Shown here one piece after another: positions 33,287 through 45,404 of a stretch of DNA of 64,000 nucleotides (position 1 is the first letter of the stretch; each line of letters begins with the position of its first letter). This DNA comes from Ehretia macrophylla. Lineage: Eukaryota > Streptophyta > Magnoliopsida > Boraginales > Ehretiaceae. Below the pieces are notes generated by a model. The model saw only the letters and a list, made by a program, of their open reading frames with translations. It was not told the DNA's origin and ran no database searches. The DNA is taken from assembly GCA_037974665.1 (NCBI GenBank), contig CM075770.1:23795501-23859500 (forward strand), written 5' to 3'. A program made the position numbers and the translations under genes.

Positions 33287-34303
33287 TTACCTTATTTCTT
33301 TGTTCACTAGAACATACAAGTTGGCATCTAATTTGCTTCTACAGAAACCATGTTGCAAGAAGAAAGAGTCTATATATTTGTACCAAGCTCGTGGTGCTTG
33401 CTTTAACCCATATAAAGCCTTTTTCAATTTGCAGGCTTTTTCTTCTTCACCTGGTATTTGGAAGCCAGGGGGTTGTGCAACGTAGACTTCTTCTTCAAGT
33501 TGCCCATTAAGAAAAGCTGACCTGACATCCATTTGATGTACAATCCATTCATAATGCGCGGCAGCTGCAACAACTAGCCTGATTGTTGACATTTTTGCTG
33601 TTGGAGCAAAGGTTTCATATACATCAAAACCTTCGACTTGCAAAAATCCTTGTGCTACAAGGCATGCCTTGTATTTTTCAAGACTTCCATCTGCCTTGTA
33701 CTTCACTTTCCAGATCCATTTGGTGCCGATAATTTTTCTGTTCGGTGGTTTTTCAACGATCTCCCAAGTATCATTTTTCATGATACTATCATACTCGGCT
33801 TGCATAGCTGCTCTCCAATTTGGATCTGACATGGCTTCCTCCACAGTTACCGGTTCTTTTAAAGTCTTGATGATTTGGGTCATCAAAGCCATGTTTACTA
33901 GTTGTTGTCCTGATCTGTTCTGCTCCTCTATTCTCTTTGATCGTCTTATTCCATCAGGACGTGGACTATCATCAGTAATTCCTGGATTTCTTCCATCAAA
34001 GAGCTGTTGGAACCACTTCGGTTGTGGCTTCCTTGTGGGTACAACAGGTTGGTCTTCAGTCTCCTCATCATTAGAGACTTCTTCATTGTTCAACAGTCGT
34101 TGTTCAGGCACTTGGTGGATTACTTCATCAGTTGATGATGAAATGGCAGGACCGCTATCCTCCATTGAGTGTGGTCGCTCATTAAACACCACATCTCGGC
34201 TTATGATCACCTTCTTGGCCTCTACATCATAGAGTCTGTATGCTTTAGAGTCTTCACTATATCCCAAGAAAATGCCCTTCTTGCTCTTGTCATCCAATTT
34301 CTT
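33287..34303 (-). pseudogene. Copia pol, integrase tail and RT N-terminal part
   Basis: Follows in frame after TGA 34304. It begins KKLDDKSKKGIFLGYS (integrase C-terminus) and passes through a variable linker. It enters RT with WRAAMQAEYDSI, NDTWEIVEKP, VQGF-type (LVAQGFLQVEG), VHQMDVRSAFLNG and ALYGLKQAPRAWY. It ends VLVNKEIR at TAA 33287-33289. The catalytic YVDD is 11 bases further on in another frame, so a single-base deletion near 33290-33300 is the simplest explanation. Confidence 0.92.
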
Positions 34304-34867
34304 TCAATTTTCATTTGGAATGTGTACAAAACATTCACACCCAAATTTTCTTAAATGAGACACAGAAGGTTTCATACCATAATAAGCCTCATTAGGAGTC
34401 TTATCATTGAGTGCCCTGGTTGAGCACCGATTAAGGATGTATACTGTTGTGTTGACTGCTTCAGCCCAGAATGTGTCAGGTAGGCCAGCACCTTTCAACA
34501 TGCATCGAGCCATTTCTACAATTGTTCGATTTCTTCGTTCCACAACTCCATTTTGTTGTGGTGTGTATGGAGCAGTCAATTGGCGCTTAATCCCAAGCTT
34601 GTTGCAGTAGTTGGTGAACTCTGTAGAACAGAATTCCCCCCCACGATCGGTACGAAGTTTCTTCAACTGAGTTGTGTTCTCATTTGTCATAAGTTTGTGC
34701 CACACTTTAAACTTTTCAAGAGCATCAGCCTTGTCCCGAAGGAAGTACACCCACATCTTCCTACTATAATCGTCGACTAACAGCATAAAGTAGGAAGATT
34801 CTCCCAACGCCGTCGTAGTCATTTTTTCGCAGAGGTCAGCATGTACCAACTCTAGAGGAGCCTTTGA
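34304..34867 (-). pseudogene. Copia pol, integrase core
   Basis: Continues in frame after TGA 34868. Catalytic codons: Asp 34835-34837 (VHADL), Asp 34646-34648 (TDRGGEF), Glu 34538-34540 (NGVVER), which is D,D-35-E. It ends at a TGA where Arg or Lys would be expected between CFVHIPNEN and KKLDD. Confidence 0.92.
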
Positions 34868-36382
34868 TCAGTTATGACTCTCTTTGGGAAATGACTGTCT
34901 ATGTTGCTTGCCCAGCATACAAGCTTCACATGGTCCTTCAATTTCTTCAATTGAAGGCAAGTCGGCCACCATCTTCTTCTTTTGCATTTCCTCTAACACA
35001 GGATAGGAAATGTGCCCGAACCTTTCATGCCAAAGTTGACTTGTTTTGGCATCCACGACAACAGAAAGAGAGCTGATTTCGTAAAGATTATTTTTGTGAA
35101 TACCTTTACTTACGATATTTTGATCCTTGTCAAGAATCAAAGCTTCCGTCTTCTTGAACCGCACTTCTAGATCATTATCTGTAATAGCAGCTACAGATAG
35201 CAAATTTCTGGTGATCTGGGGTACAAAGAGTACGTTGGACAGCTTCTTGCTTCCTCCATCTTGAGACACGAGCGAGATGGTTCTAGTGCCCTCAATGGGA
35301 CACCTCGCATTATTCCCGACGATAACATTCATTGGTTCTTGTAGAGGTTTTATGGAGTCATATAACTCCTTCTTGCTGGTCATGTGTCGGGAAGCTCCAC
35401 TATCTAACACCCATGCACTTGTTTGATGTACATGTGCGCTAGTACACGTTTCCTCCGATACATCTGTTACAGTAAACAGATGCACTTCCGTTTCAGCCGT
35501 ATTGGCAGATTCTTTATTTCTCCAATTTGGCTTTAAAGTTTCGTTCTTCTCGTCATGGATTCGTTTCCTGCAATCTTTGACAGCATGACCTTTCTTATTG
35601 CAGTAGTAGCACGATCCAGAGAACGTCTTCTTCTTTGCTTTCTTCTTTTCTTCTTGGTTACTCCTCGCCTTGGCTGTAAAGGCAGAGTCAAGTTGATGTT
35701 CTCTACTCCTTAGCCTCATCTCCTCCTCCATCAACATGGCAGTGAATTCTTCAAACGTCAAAGGAGGAATGCGAACTTGTGTATTGAGTGCTGTCACAAG
35801 GCCGTCAAATTTTGGAGGCAACACTCTAATGCACCTTCGAGCTAGTTCCTCGGTTGATTTGGCAATACCAACTGCAGCCATTTGATCACGTAGGTTTTTC
35901 ATCCTACTGATAAATGACTCAGCTGCTTCATCTTCACTTAATCTCTCAATAGCTAACTGATTTTCCAAGTTCTGAATGCGAGTCTGGTTCCTTGTTTCAT
36001 ACTGATTTCTCAGTATGTTCCAAGGTTCAGTTGCCTTGGTTGTGTGTTGAATTAGAGTAAGGACGGAATCTTGAACACTTGTTACAATTGCACAAAGTGC
36101 ATCAGCATTTCGTCTCCTCCATTCTTTAACAAGTTGAGGATCTGGAGGTGTGACATTTTTTGTGTCATCTTCAGCACGAACTGCAACTGGTTCTGCATCT
36201 GTGCCTAACACTGTATCAAGGAGTTCGTAGGAGTCCAGAACTGTAGTGATTTTGAACTTCCACAAAAGATAGTTCGTGCCATCAAGCTTTCCTTCCGTGA
36301 AGGTAGGGGGACGGATACGAATTGTCGGTACTAAACCGGAACTAGAACTGGTAGAAGAAGAACTAGAACCTTGAGTAGTCAT
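34868..36382 (-). pseudogene. Copia gag, protease and integrase N-terminus
   Basis: A 504-residue open frame from ATG 36382, 47 bases after the primer site. The N-terminus is Ser-rich, then FTEGKLDGTNYLLWKFKI (copia gag). A single CCHC knuckle CYYCNKKGHAVKDC lies at 35570-35611. The protease motif WVLDSGASRHMT has its Asp at 35402-35404. The integrase HHCC module spans LWHERFGH to CEACMLGK. It ends at TGA 34868, and the frame continues directly beyond that stop, so the stop is a mutation rather than a natural end. Confidence 0.93.
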
Positions 36383-36428
36383 AGTTGTTGAGCTTTACTA
36401 GACAAGATTGTTGTTAAGAGCCCCTTAA

Positions 36429-36441
36429 GCTCTTGATACCA
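36429..36441 (-). other. Primer binding site of copia element
   Basis: On the minus strand TGGTATCAAGAGC follows the 5' LTR end. It is like the Met-tRNA site TGGTATCAGAGC but with one extra A. Confidence 0.75.
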
Positions 36442-37043
36442 TGTAAGAATATAACCAATTTCCCAGAAACGTCTTAACAACAATCAAGTAGAAAGACAAC
36501 ACTACTCGTTATAACAATTCAATATAACACTTACAAGATAATTGTCCCACCGTGCGCTCTCAAGATTAGAGCTTCAATGGCTTCTGGACTTACAAGGAGA
36601 ATACAAGAAAGAAAGACTAACTTAGGATTGTGTTTGGAGTTGTGTTGTGGATGAAAATGATGAACTAATGCATGCCTATTTATAAAATTCAGCTAGCCCG
36701 CCACAGGAGACTTTCCTATCAAACATTTCAATCTTGGTTGGCTTTACCAACCATGTTCAAAGTATTAACCACCCATATTTATCACATGGGTAGCTACAAT
36801 TGACCACATGGGTGGCTAGCATCCAAGTCAACTTCTAGGAAGTTTCCTTTGGTCAAATTGGGTAACTTTAGCATTGCATCAACCCGACGTCATCTTAGGT
36901 AATTTCAAATTCCCGAACTTTTTTCTTGTAGCCATCGCGATCTCTTTTGACCTCATCGATGTTTAAGTCGGAATCATTAATTTATGCTACCATATAATTA
37001 ACGATACTTATTATGAAGAGGTGGATATTGACATATATCAACA
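36442..37043 (-). repeat. Copia 5' LTR (right end)
   Basis: 602 bp. On the + strand TGTAAGAATATAACC to ATATATCAACA. Partner of 31706-32307. Confidence 0.94.
36676..36684 (-). promoter_or_regulatory. TATA box in the copia 5' LTR
   Basis: TATAAATAG on the minus strand, also present in the 3' LTR (31940-31948). It probably places the transcript start about 30 bp further, near 36645-36655. Confidence 0.65.
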
Positions 37044-37048
37044 AACAT
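37044..37048. repeat. Target-site duplication of copia element, right (AACAT)
   Basis: Matches 31701-31705. The 5S spacer resumes as CGCTTCACATAGAGG. Confidence 0.93.
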
Positions 37049-37511
37049 CGCTTCACATAGAGGCTGGGCCCGTAAACCGAGGGCGTAGGGCTTGTGACCA
37101 GGTCTCCGTCGCTCCGGTGCTGATAATCTTTAATCTGTAAGGAATTACGCGGCGCACAGCATACCATTGGAAAGCTCTCTGAGAGCTCTACGACGGGGGC
37201 AGCAAGCCTACTCAGCTACGCCTGTTTTCAGAGCCCAAAATCGAATGTTTTCATCAGTTTCGGGACTTTTTTCTTCTTTTGCTCTATTTTTCCGTCTCGG
37301 ATCGTAAGTCATGAGCTGTTAAATGGATGACAACCTAACTCGCCGGATATTACAGGGCCTTACAATGCGTCGTTATCTCATCTTACGAGGATGCTACGTT
37401 GTGAGAGCTGATGGGTTGTCGTTAAGCCCAATTGGCCCTTTGAATTGGCCATCTCTCTGGGCTGGTACTGTGAACCATCAACACATAAAGGATTTGTGCC
37501 CTTAACATGAC

Positions 37512-37622
37512 GGGTGCAGCACTAATGCACCGGATACCATCAGAACTTCGAAGTTAAGCATGCTTGGGCAAGAGTAGTACTAGGATGTGTGACCCCCGGG
37601 GAAGTCCTCGTGTTGCACCCCC
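37512..37622 (+). pseudogene. 5S rRNA pseudogene copy 23 (9-base deletion)
   Basis: Positions 7-15 (GATCATACC) are missing, so the gene is 111 bp and the 5' strand of helix I and its junction are damaged. Also C34A, C46T, G58A, G68A, G85T, T96G. It is the first gene after the copia element, and the next unit has lost its gene. Confidence 0.88.
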
Positions 37623-38125
37623 CTTTTCAAATTTTTTGCCCCGGTTAGGGTTGCCAAGATTCTTTATCCACCACATTTCTATTATCGAATCTCACGGCAC
37701 CTTGGGCAAGACAACATCGCTTCACGTAGAGGCTGAGCCTGCAAACCGAGGGTGTAGGGCTTGTTACCAGGTCTCTGTCGCTCCGGTGCCGATAACCTTT
37801 AATTCGTAAGGAGTTACGCAGTGCACAACATACCGTTGGAAAGCTCTCTAAGAGCTCTACGACGGGGGCAGCAAGCCTGCTCATCTGTGCCTTTTTTCGG
37901 AGCCCAAAATCGAACCTTTTCATTAGTTTCGGACCATTTTTCTTCTTTTGCTCTATTTTTTCACCTCGAATCGTACGTTGTGAGCTGTTAAAAGGACGAC
38001 AACCTAACTCGCGAGATATTACAGGGCCCTACAACGAGTCGATATCACGTCTTACGAGGATGCTACATTGTTGAAACGGATAGGTTGTCATTAAGCCCAT
38101 TGGGCCTTTTGAATGGGCCATCTCT

Positions 38126-38190
38126 CTGGGCGCGCCCCTTTTTCAATTTTTTTGTCCCCGATAAGGGTTGCCAAGATACTTTATGACGGG
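38126..38190. other. 5S unit with two deletions, gene absent
   Basis: CTCTCTGGGC joins CGCCCCTTTTTC (about 38130), removing the last part of the upstream spacer and the whole gene. About 50 bp later ATACTTTAT joins GACGGGGGC (about 38184), removing the next spacer part. Flanking gene starts are 992 bp apart instead of about 1357, so about 365 bp are gone in two steps. Confidence 0.87.
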
Positions 38191-38503
38191 GGCTATGAGC
38201 CCGCTCAGCTGCGCCTATTTTTTGAGCCCTAAATCGAACGTTTTCATCAGTTTCGGGCCACTTTTCTTCATTTGCTCTATTTTATGTACTGGATCGTGCA
38301 TTGTGAGCTGTTAAAAGGATGACAACCTAACTCGCGGGATATTAGAGGGCCCTACAATGCGTCGATATCACGTCTTGCAAAGATGCTGCGTTGTTGAAGT
38401 TGATGGGTTGTCGTTAAGCCCTCTGGGCCTTTTGAATGGGCCATCTCTCTGGGCTGGAAATGTGAACTGTCAACACATAAAGAATTTATGCCCACAACAT
38501 GAC

Positions 38504-38623
38504 AGGTGCAATCATACCAGCACTAATGCACCGGATCCTATTAGAACTCCGAAGTTAAGCATGCTTGGTCGAGAGTAGTACTAGGATGGGTAACCCTATG
38601 GGAAGTCCTCATGTTGCACCCCA
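38504..38623 (+). rRNA. 5S rRNA gene copy 24 (diverged)
   Basis: Eleven substitutions: G1A, G7A, C36T, C39T, G58A, G66T, G89A, C94T, C95A, G108A, C120A. Confidence 0.89.
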
Positions 38624-39181
38624 TTTCCAATTTTTTTTGCCATGGTTAGGGTTGCCAATATACTTTATCCACCACATTTCTATTACCGAATCCCGCGGCA
38701 CCTTGTGCAAGACAACTTCACTTCACGTAGAGGCTGGGCCCGCAAACTAAGGGCGTAGGGCTTGTGACCAGGTCTCCGTCGCTCTGGTGCCCATAACTTT
38801 TAATCCATAAGAAGTTATGCGGCGCACAACATACTGTTGGAAAGCTCTCTGAGAGCTCTACGATGGGGGCAACGAACATGATCAGCTGCGCCTATTTTCG
38901 AAGAGCAAAATCGATCGTTTTCATCAATTTCGGGACACTTTTCTTCTTTTGCTCTGTTTTTTCTTCCCGGATCGTACGTCGTGAGCTGTTAAAAGGATGA
39001 CAACCTAACTTGCGGGATATTACAGGGCCCTACAATGCGTTGATATCACATCTTACGTGGACGTTACGTTGTTGAAGTGGATGGGTTGTCGTTAAGCCCA
39101 TTGGGTCTTTTGAATGGGTCATCTCTCTAGGCTGGGACTGTGAACCATCAACACATAAAGGAATTGTGTCTTCAACATGAT

Positions 39182-39300
39182 GGGTGCGATCATACCAGCA
39201 CTAATGCACGGATCCCATTAGAACTCCGAAGTTAAGCGTGCTTGGGCGAGAGTAGTACTAGGATAGGTGACCCCATGGGAAGTCCTCATGTTGCACCCCC
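39182..39300 (+). rRNA. 5S rRNA gene copy 25 (one-base deletion)
   Basis: 119 bp with one C of 28/29 missing. Also C39T, G85A, C95A, G108A. Confidence 0.9.
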
Positions 39301-39858
39301 TTTCCAATTTTTTTTACCACTGTTAGGGTTGCCAAGATACTTTATCCACCACATTTCTAATACCGAATCCTGCAGTAACTTGGGCAAGAAAACTTTGCTT
39401 CACGTAGAAGCCGGGCCCGCAAACCGAGGGCATAGGGCTTGTGACCAGGTCTCTATCGCACCGATGCCCATAAATTTTAATCCGTAAGGAGTTATACGGC
39501 ACACGACATACTGTTAGAAAGCTCTCCGAGAGCTCTACGTTGGGGGCATCAAGCCTGCTCAGGTACGCCTGTTTTCGGAGCCCAAAATCAAAAGTTTTCA
39601 TCAGTTTCGGTCCATTTTTCATCTTTTGCTCTGTTTTTCCATCCCGAATCATTCGTTGTGAGCTATTAAAAGGACGACAAGATAACTCGCGAGATATCAC
39701 ATGGCCCTACAACTATTTGATATCACGTCTTACGAGGATGCTGCGTTGTTAAAGCGTATGAGCTGTCGTTAAGCCCAATTGGCTTTTTGAATGGGCCATC
39801 TCTCTGGGCTGGGACTGTGAACCGTCAACACATAAAGGATTTGTGCCCTCAACATGAC

Positions 39859-39978
39859 GGGTGCGATCATACCAGGACTAATGCACCAGATACCATCAGA
39901 ACTCTGAAGTTAAGCATGCTTGGGCGAGAGTAGTACTATGATGGGTGACCCCCTGGGAAGTCCTCGTGTTGCACCCCC
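39859..39978 (+). rRNA. 5S rRNA gene copy 26
   Basis: Six substitutions: C18G, G30A, C34A, C47T, G58A, G81T. Confidence 0.92.
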
Positions 39979-40536
39979 CTTTTAAATTTTTTTTGCCCCG
40001 GTTAGGGTTGCCAAGATTCTTTATCCACCACATTTCTATTACTGAATCCCATGGCACCTTAGGCAAGACAACATCGCTTCACGTAGAGGCTGGGCCCGCA
40101 AACCGAGGGCGTAGGGATTGTGACCAGGTCTCCGTCGCTCCGATGCCCATAACGTTTGATCTGTAAGGAGTTATGCGGTGCACATCATACCGTTGGAAAG
40201 CTCTCTGAGAGCTCTACGACAGGGGTAGCTAGTTCTCTCAGCTGCGCTGATTTTTACAGCCCAAAACTGAACGTTTCATAAGTTTCGGGCCATTTTTCCT
40301 CATTTGCTCTGTTTTTCCATCTTGGATCGTACGTTGTGAGTTGTTAAAAAGACGACAAGCTAACTCGCGGGATTTTACACGGCCCTACAATGTGTCGATA
40401 TCACGTCTTACGAGGATGCCGCATTGTTGAAGCATATGGGTTGTCGTTAAGCCCAATTGGCCTTTTGAATGGGCCATCTCTCTGGGCTAGGACTGTGAAC
40501 CGTCAACACATAAAGGACTTGTGCCCTCAACATGAT

Positions 40537-40656
40537 GGGTGCGATCATTCCAGCACTAATGCACCGGATACCATCAAAACTCCGAAGTTAAGCGTGCTTG
40601 GACGAGAGTAGTACTAGGATGGGTGACCCCGTGGGAAGTCCTCGTGTTGCACCCCC
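40537..40656 (+). rRNA. 5S rRNA gene copy 27
   Basis: Five substitutions: A13T, C34A, G41A, G66A, C95G. Shares four of them with copy 28, the next unit. The two flanking spacers are also nearly identical. Confidence 0.93.
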
Positions 40657-41215
40657 CCTTTTCAATTTTTTTGCCCCAATTAGGGTTTCCAAGATATTTT
40701 ATCCAGCACATTTCTATTATCGAATCCCATGGCGCGTTGGGCAAGACACCTTCTCTTCACGTAGAGGCTGGGCCCACAAACCGAGGGCGTGGGGCTTGTG
40801 ACCAAGTCTCCGTCGCTCCGATGCTGATAACTTTTAATACGTAAGGAGTTATACGGCGCATAGCATACTATTGGAAAGCTCTCCGAGAACTCTACGACGG
40901 GGGCAACTAGCCTGCTCGGCTGCACCTATTTTCAAAGTCCAAAATCGAACGTTTTCATCAGTTTCGGGACACTCTTCTTCTTTTGCTCTGTTTTTTCATC
41001 CTGGATCGTACGTCATGAGCATTTAAAAGGACGACAACCTAACTCGCTGGATATTACAATGCCCTACAACGCGTCGATATCATGTCTTATGAGGATGATA
41101 CATTGTTGAAGCGGATGGGTTGTCGTTAAGCCCAATTGGCCTTTTGAATGGGCCATCTCTCTAGGCTGGAACTGTGAACCGTCAACACATAAAGGATTTG
41201 TGCCCTCAACATGAT

Positions 41216-41335
41216 GGGTGCGATCATTCTAGCACTAATGCACCGGATACCATCAGAACTCCGAAGTTAAGCGTGCTTGGACGAGAGTAGTACTAGGATG
41301 GGTGACCCCGTGGGAAGTCCTCGTGTTGCACCCCC
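41216..41335 (+). rRNA. 5S rRNA gene copy 28
   Basis: A13T, C15T, C34A, G66A, C95G. A recent single-unit duplicate of copy 27 (679 bp upstream). Confidence 0.93.
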
Positions 41336-41895
41336 TTCTTTTCAATTTTTTTGCCCCAGTTAGGGTTTCCAAGATATTTTATCCACCACATTTCTATTAC
41401 CGAATCCCATGGCTCGTTGGGCAAGACACCTTCTCTTCACGTAGAGGCTGGGCCCACAAACCGAGGGCGTGGGGCTTGTGACCAGGTCTCCGTCGCTCCG
41501 ATGCCGATAACTTTTAATACGTAAGGAGTTATGCGGCGCACAGCATACTATTGGAAAGCTCTCCGAGAACTCTACGACGGGGGCAACGAGCCTGCTCGGC
41601 TGCACCTATTTTCAAAGTCCAAAATCGAACGTTTTCATCAGTTTCGGGACACTCTTCTTCTTTTGCTCTGTTTTTTCATCCTGGATTGTACGTCATGAGC
41701 ATTTAAAAGGACGACAACCTAACTCGCTGGATATTACAATGCCCTACAATGCGTCGATATCACGTCTTATGAGGATGATGCATTGTTGAAGAGGATGGGT
41801 TGTCGTTAAGCCCAATTGGCCTTTTGAATGGGCCATCTCTCTAGGCTGGAACTGTGAACCGTCAACACATAAAGGATTTGTGCCCTCAACATGAT

Positions 41896-42015
41896 GGGTG
41901 CGATCATTCCAGCACTAATGCACCGGATGCCATCAGAACTCCGAAGTTAAGCGTGCTTAGGCGAGAGTAGCACTAAGATGGGTGACCCCCTTGGAAGTCC
42001 TCGTGTTGCACCCCC
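41896..42015 (+). rRNA. 5S rRNA gene copy 29
   Basis: A13T, C34G, G64A, T76C, G81A, G97T. A13T links its 5' half to copies 27 and 28. Confidence 0.92.
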
Positions 42016-42574
42016 CTTTTCAATTTTTTTTGCCCCGGTTAGGGTTGCCAAGATTCTTTATGCACCACATTTCTATTACCGAATCCCACGGCACCTTGGG
42101 CAAGATAACTTCGTTTCACGTAGAGGCTGGGCCCACAAACCGAGGGCGTAGGGCTTGTGACCAGGTCTCCGTCGCTCTGGTGCCGATAATATTCAATCCG
42201 TAAAGTGTTACGTGGCGCACAGCATAACATTGGAAAGCTCTCTGAGAGCTCTACGACAGGGGCAGCACGCCTGCTCAACTTCGCCTGTTTTCGCAGCCCA
42301 AAATCGAACGTTTTCATCAGTTTCGTGCTACTTTTCTTATTTTGCTTTATTTTTCCGTCCCGGATCATACGTTGTGAGCTATTAAAAAGACGACAACCTA
42401 ACCCGCAGGATATTATAGGGCCCTACAATGCGTTGATATCACGTCTTACGTGGATGCTACGTTGTTGAAGCGGATGGGTTGTCGTTAAGCCCAATTGGCC
42501 TTTTGAATAGGCCATCTCTCTAGGTTGCAACTGTGAACCGTCAACACATAAAGGATTTGTGCCCTCAACATGAC

Positions 42575-42693
42575 GGGTGCGATCATACCAGCACTAATGT
42601 ACTCGATCCCTTCAGAACTCCGAATTAAGCGTGATTGCGCGAGAGTAGTACTAGGATGGGTAACCCCCTGGGAAGTCCTCGTGTTGCTCCCCC
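42575..42693 (+). rRNA. 5S rRNA gene copy 30 (one-base deletion)
   Basis: 119 bp with G51 missing. C26T, C29T, G30C, A37T, C61A, G65C, G89A, A115T. Likely non-functional. Confidence 0.88.
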
Positions 42694-43250
42694 TTTCCAA
42701 TTTTTTTTGCCCCAGTTAGGGTTCCCAAAATTCTTCATCCACCTCATTTCTATTATCGAATTCCACGACACCTTGGGCAAGACAACTTCGTTTCACATAG
42801 AGGATAGGACTGCAAACCAAGGGCGTAGGGCTTGTGACCAGGTCTCCGTCGCTCTGGTGCCGATAACATTTAATCCGAAAAGAATTATGCAGTGCACAGC
42901 ATACCGTTGGAATGCTCTCTGAGAGCTCTACGATGGGGGCAGCAAGCGTGCTTAGCTGCACCCATTTTTGGAGCACAAAATCGAACGTTTTCATCAATTT
43001 TGGGCCATTTTCATTCTTTGCTCTGTTTTTCCGTCCCGGATCATACGTCATGAGGTGTTAAATGGAAGACAACCTAACTCATGGGATATTACAGGGCCCT
43101 ACAACGCGTCGATATCACCTCTTATGAGGATACTGTATTGTTGAAGCGGATGGGTTGTCGTTAAGCCCAATTGGCTTTTTGAATGGGCCATCGCTCTGGG
43201 CTGGGACTGTGAACCGTCAACACATAAAGGATTTGTACCCTCAATATGAC

Positions 43251-43370
43251 GGGTGCGATCATACCAGCACTAATGCACCGGGTCCTATTAGAACTCTGAA
43301 GTTAAGCTTGCTTGGGCGAGAGTAGTACCAAGATAGGTGACCCCATGGGAAGTCCTGGTGTTGCACCCCA
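43251..43370 (+). rRNA. 5S rRNA gene copy 31 (diverged)
   Basis: Eleven substitutions: A32G, C36T, C39T, C47T, G58T, T79C, G81A, G85A, C95A, C107G, C120A. Three lie at 79-85, in the C-box region. Confidence 0.89.
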
Positions 43371-43928
43371 TTTTCAATTTTTTTTGCCCCGGTTAGGGTT
43401 GCCAAGAAACTTTATCCACCACATTTCTATTACCGAATACCAAGGCACCTTGGGCTAGACAACTTCGCTTCACGTAGAGGCTGGGCCCGCAAACCGAGGC
43501 TGTAGGGCTTGTGACCAGGTCTCCATCACTCTTGTGCTGATAACTTTTAATCCGTAAAGAGTGATGCGGCGCACAGCATACCATTGGAAATCTCTATGAG
43601 AGCTCTACGACTGGGGCTGCAAGCCTGCTCAGCTGCGTCTGATTTCGTAGCCCAAAATTGAACGTTTTCATTAGTTTCGGGCCACTTTTCCTCTTTTGCT
43701 CTATTTTTCCATCCCTGATCATATGTCGTGAGCTATTACAAGGATGACAACTTAACTCGCAGGATATTACAGGGCCCTACAATGCGTCAATATAACGTCT
43801 TACGAGGATGCTGCGTTGTTGAAGTGGATGGGTTGTCGTAAAGCCCAATTGGCCTTTTGAATGGGCCATCTCTCTGGGGTGGGACTATGAACTGACAACA
43901 CATAAAGGATTTGTGCCCTCAGCATGAC

Positions 43929-44048
43929 GAGTGCGATCATACCAGCACTAATGCACCGGATCCTATCAGAACTCCGAAGTTAAGCGTTCTTAGGCGAGAG
44001 TAGTACTAGGACGGATGACCCCTTGGGAAGTCCTCGTGTTGCACCCCC
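43929..44048 (+). rRNA. 5S rRNA gene copy 32
   Basis: Seven substitutions: G2A, C36T, G60T, G64A, T84C, G87A, C95T. Confidence 0.91.
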
Positions 44049-44606
44049 TTTTCAATTTTTTTTGCCTCGGTTAGGTTTCCCAAGATTCTTTATCCACCAC
44101 ATTTCTATTAACGAATCCCACGGTACCTTGGGCAAGACAACTTCACTTCACGTATATACTGGGCCCGCAAACTGAGGGCGTAGGGCTTGTGACCAGGTCT
44201 TCGTCACTCCAGTGCCCATAACTTTTGATCCGTAAGGAGTTACGCAGCGCACAGCATATTGTTGGAATGCTCTCCGAGAGCTCTGTGATGGGGGCAGCAA
44301 GTCTGCTCAACTGCGCCTATTTTTGGATCCCAAAATCGAACATTTTCATCAATTTTGGGCAACTTTTTTTCTTTTGCTCTATTTCTTCATCCTGGATCGT
44401 ACGCCGTACGCTGTTAAAAGGATGACAACCCAACTCGCGGGACATTAGAGGGCCCTAGAAGGCATCTATATCACGTCTTGTGAGGATGCTGGGTTGTTAA
44501 AGTGGATGGGTTTTTGTTAAGGCCTTTGGGCCTTTTGAATGGGCCATCTCTCTGTGCTGGGACTGTGAACCGTCAACACATAAAGGATTTGTGCCTACAA
44601 CATGAC

Positions 44607-44725
44607 GGGTGCGATCATACTAGCACTAATGCACCGGATCCCATCAGAACTCCGAAGTTAAGCGTGCTTGGCGAGAGTAGTACTAGGAAGGGTGACCCCC
44701 TGAGAAGTCCTCGTGTTGCACCCTC
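44607..44725 (+). rRNA. 5S rRNA gene copy 33 (one-base deletion)
   Basis: 119 bp with one G of 64-66 missing. C15T, T84A, G98A, C119T. Confidence 0.9.
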
Positions 44726-45285
44726 CCTTTTCAATTTTTTTTGCCCCGGTTAGGGTTGTCAATATACTTTATCCACCACATTTCTATTACCAAATCCCAC
44801 GGCACCTTGGGCAAGAAAACTTCAATTCACGTAGAGGCTAGGCCCGCAAACCGAGGGCGTAGGGCTTGTGACCAGATCTCCGTCGCTCCGGACCCCATCA
44901 CTTTTGATCCGTAAGGAGTTACGTGGCACACAGCATACCGTTGGAAAGCTCTGCAAGAGCTCTACGACGGGGGTAGCAAGCCTACTCAGCTACACCAATT
45001 TTTGGAGCCCAAAATCAAACGTTTCCATTAGTTTTAGGCCACTTTTATGCTTTTGCTCTGTTTTTTCATCCCAAATCGTACGTTGTGAGCTGTTAAAAGG
45101 ACGGCAATCTAACTCGCAAGATATTACAGGGCCCTACAACGCGTCGATATCACGTCTTGTGAGGATGCTGCGGTGTTGAAGCGGGTAGGTTGTCGATAAG
45201 CCCATTGGGCCTTTTGAATGGGCCATCTCTCTAGGTTTGGACTGTGAATCGTCAACACATAAGGGATTTGTGCCCTCAACTAGAT

Positions 45286-45404
45286 GGGTGCAATCATACC
45301 ATCACTAATGCACCGGATCCCATCAGAACTCTGAGTTAAGCGTGCTTGGGCGAGAGTAGTACAAGGAAGGGTGACCCCCAGGGAAGTCCTCGTGTTGAAC
45401 CGCC
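45286..45404 (+). rRNA. 5S rRNA gene copy 34 (one-base deletion)
   Basis: 119 bp with one A of 49/50 missing. G7A, G17T, C47T, T79A, T84A, T96A, C114A, C118G. Confidence 0.88.

Larger units (their letters stand above)
31706..37043 (-). mobile_element. Ty1/copia LTR retrotransposon, minus strand
   Basis: 5338 bp, flanked by AACAT. Read on the minus strand it starts TGTTGATATATG and ends TTCTTACA. The order LTR, primer site, gag, protease, integrase, RT, RNase H, polypurine tract, LTR puts integrase before RT, the Ty1/copia signature. The coding region is broken by TGA at 34868 and 34304 and by a one-base frameshift just upstream of the RT catalytic box. The two LTRs differ at 13 of 602 positions by my hand count. 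I could not assign a lineage. Confidence 0.95.

Noticed and set aside
33253-34780. Plus-strand open frames in the copia region (for example 33669-34232)
   Set aside because: They are antisense to the minus-strand pol, which shows clear integrase and RT motifs.
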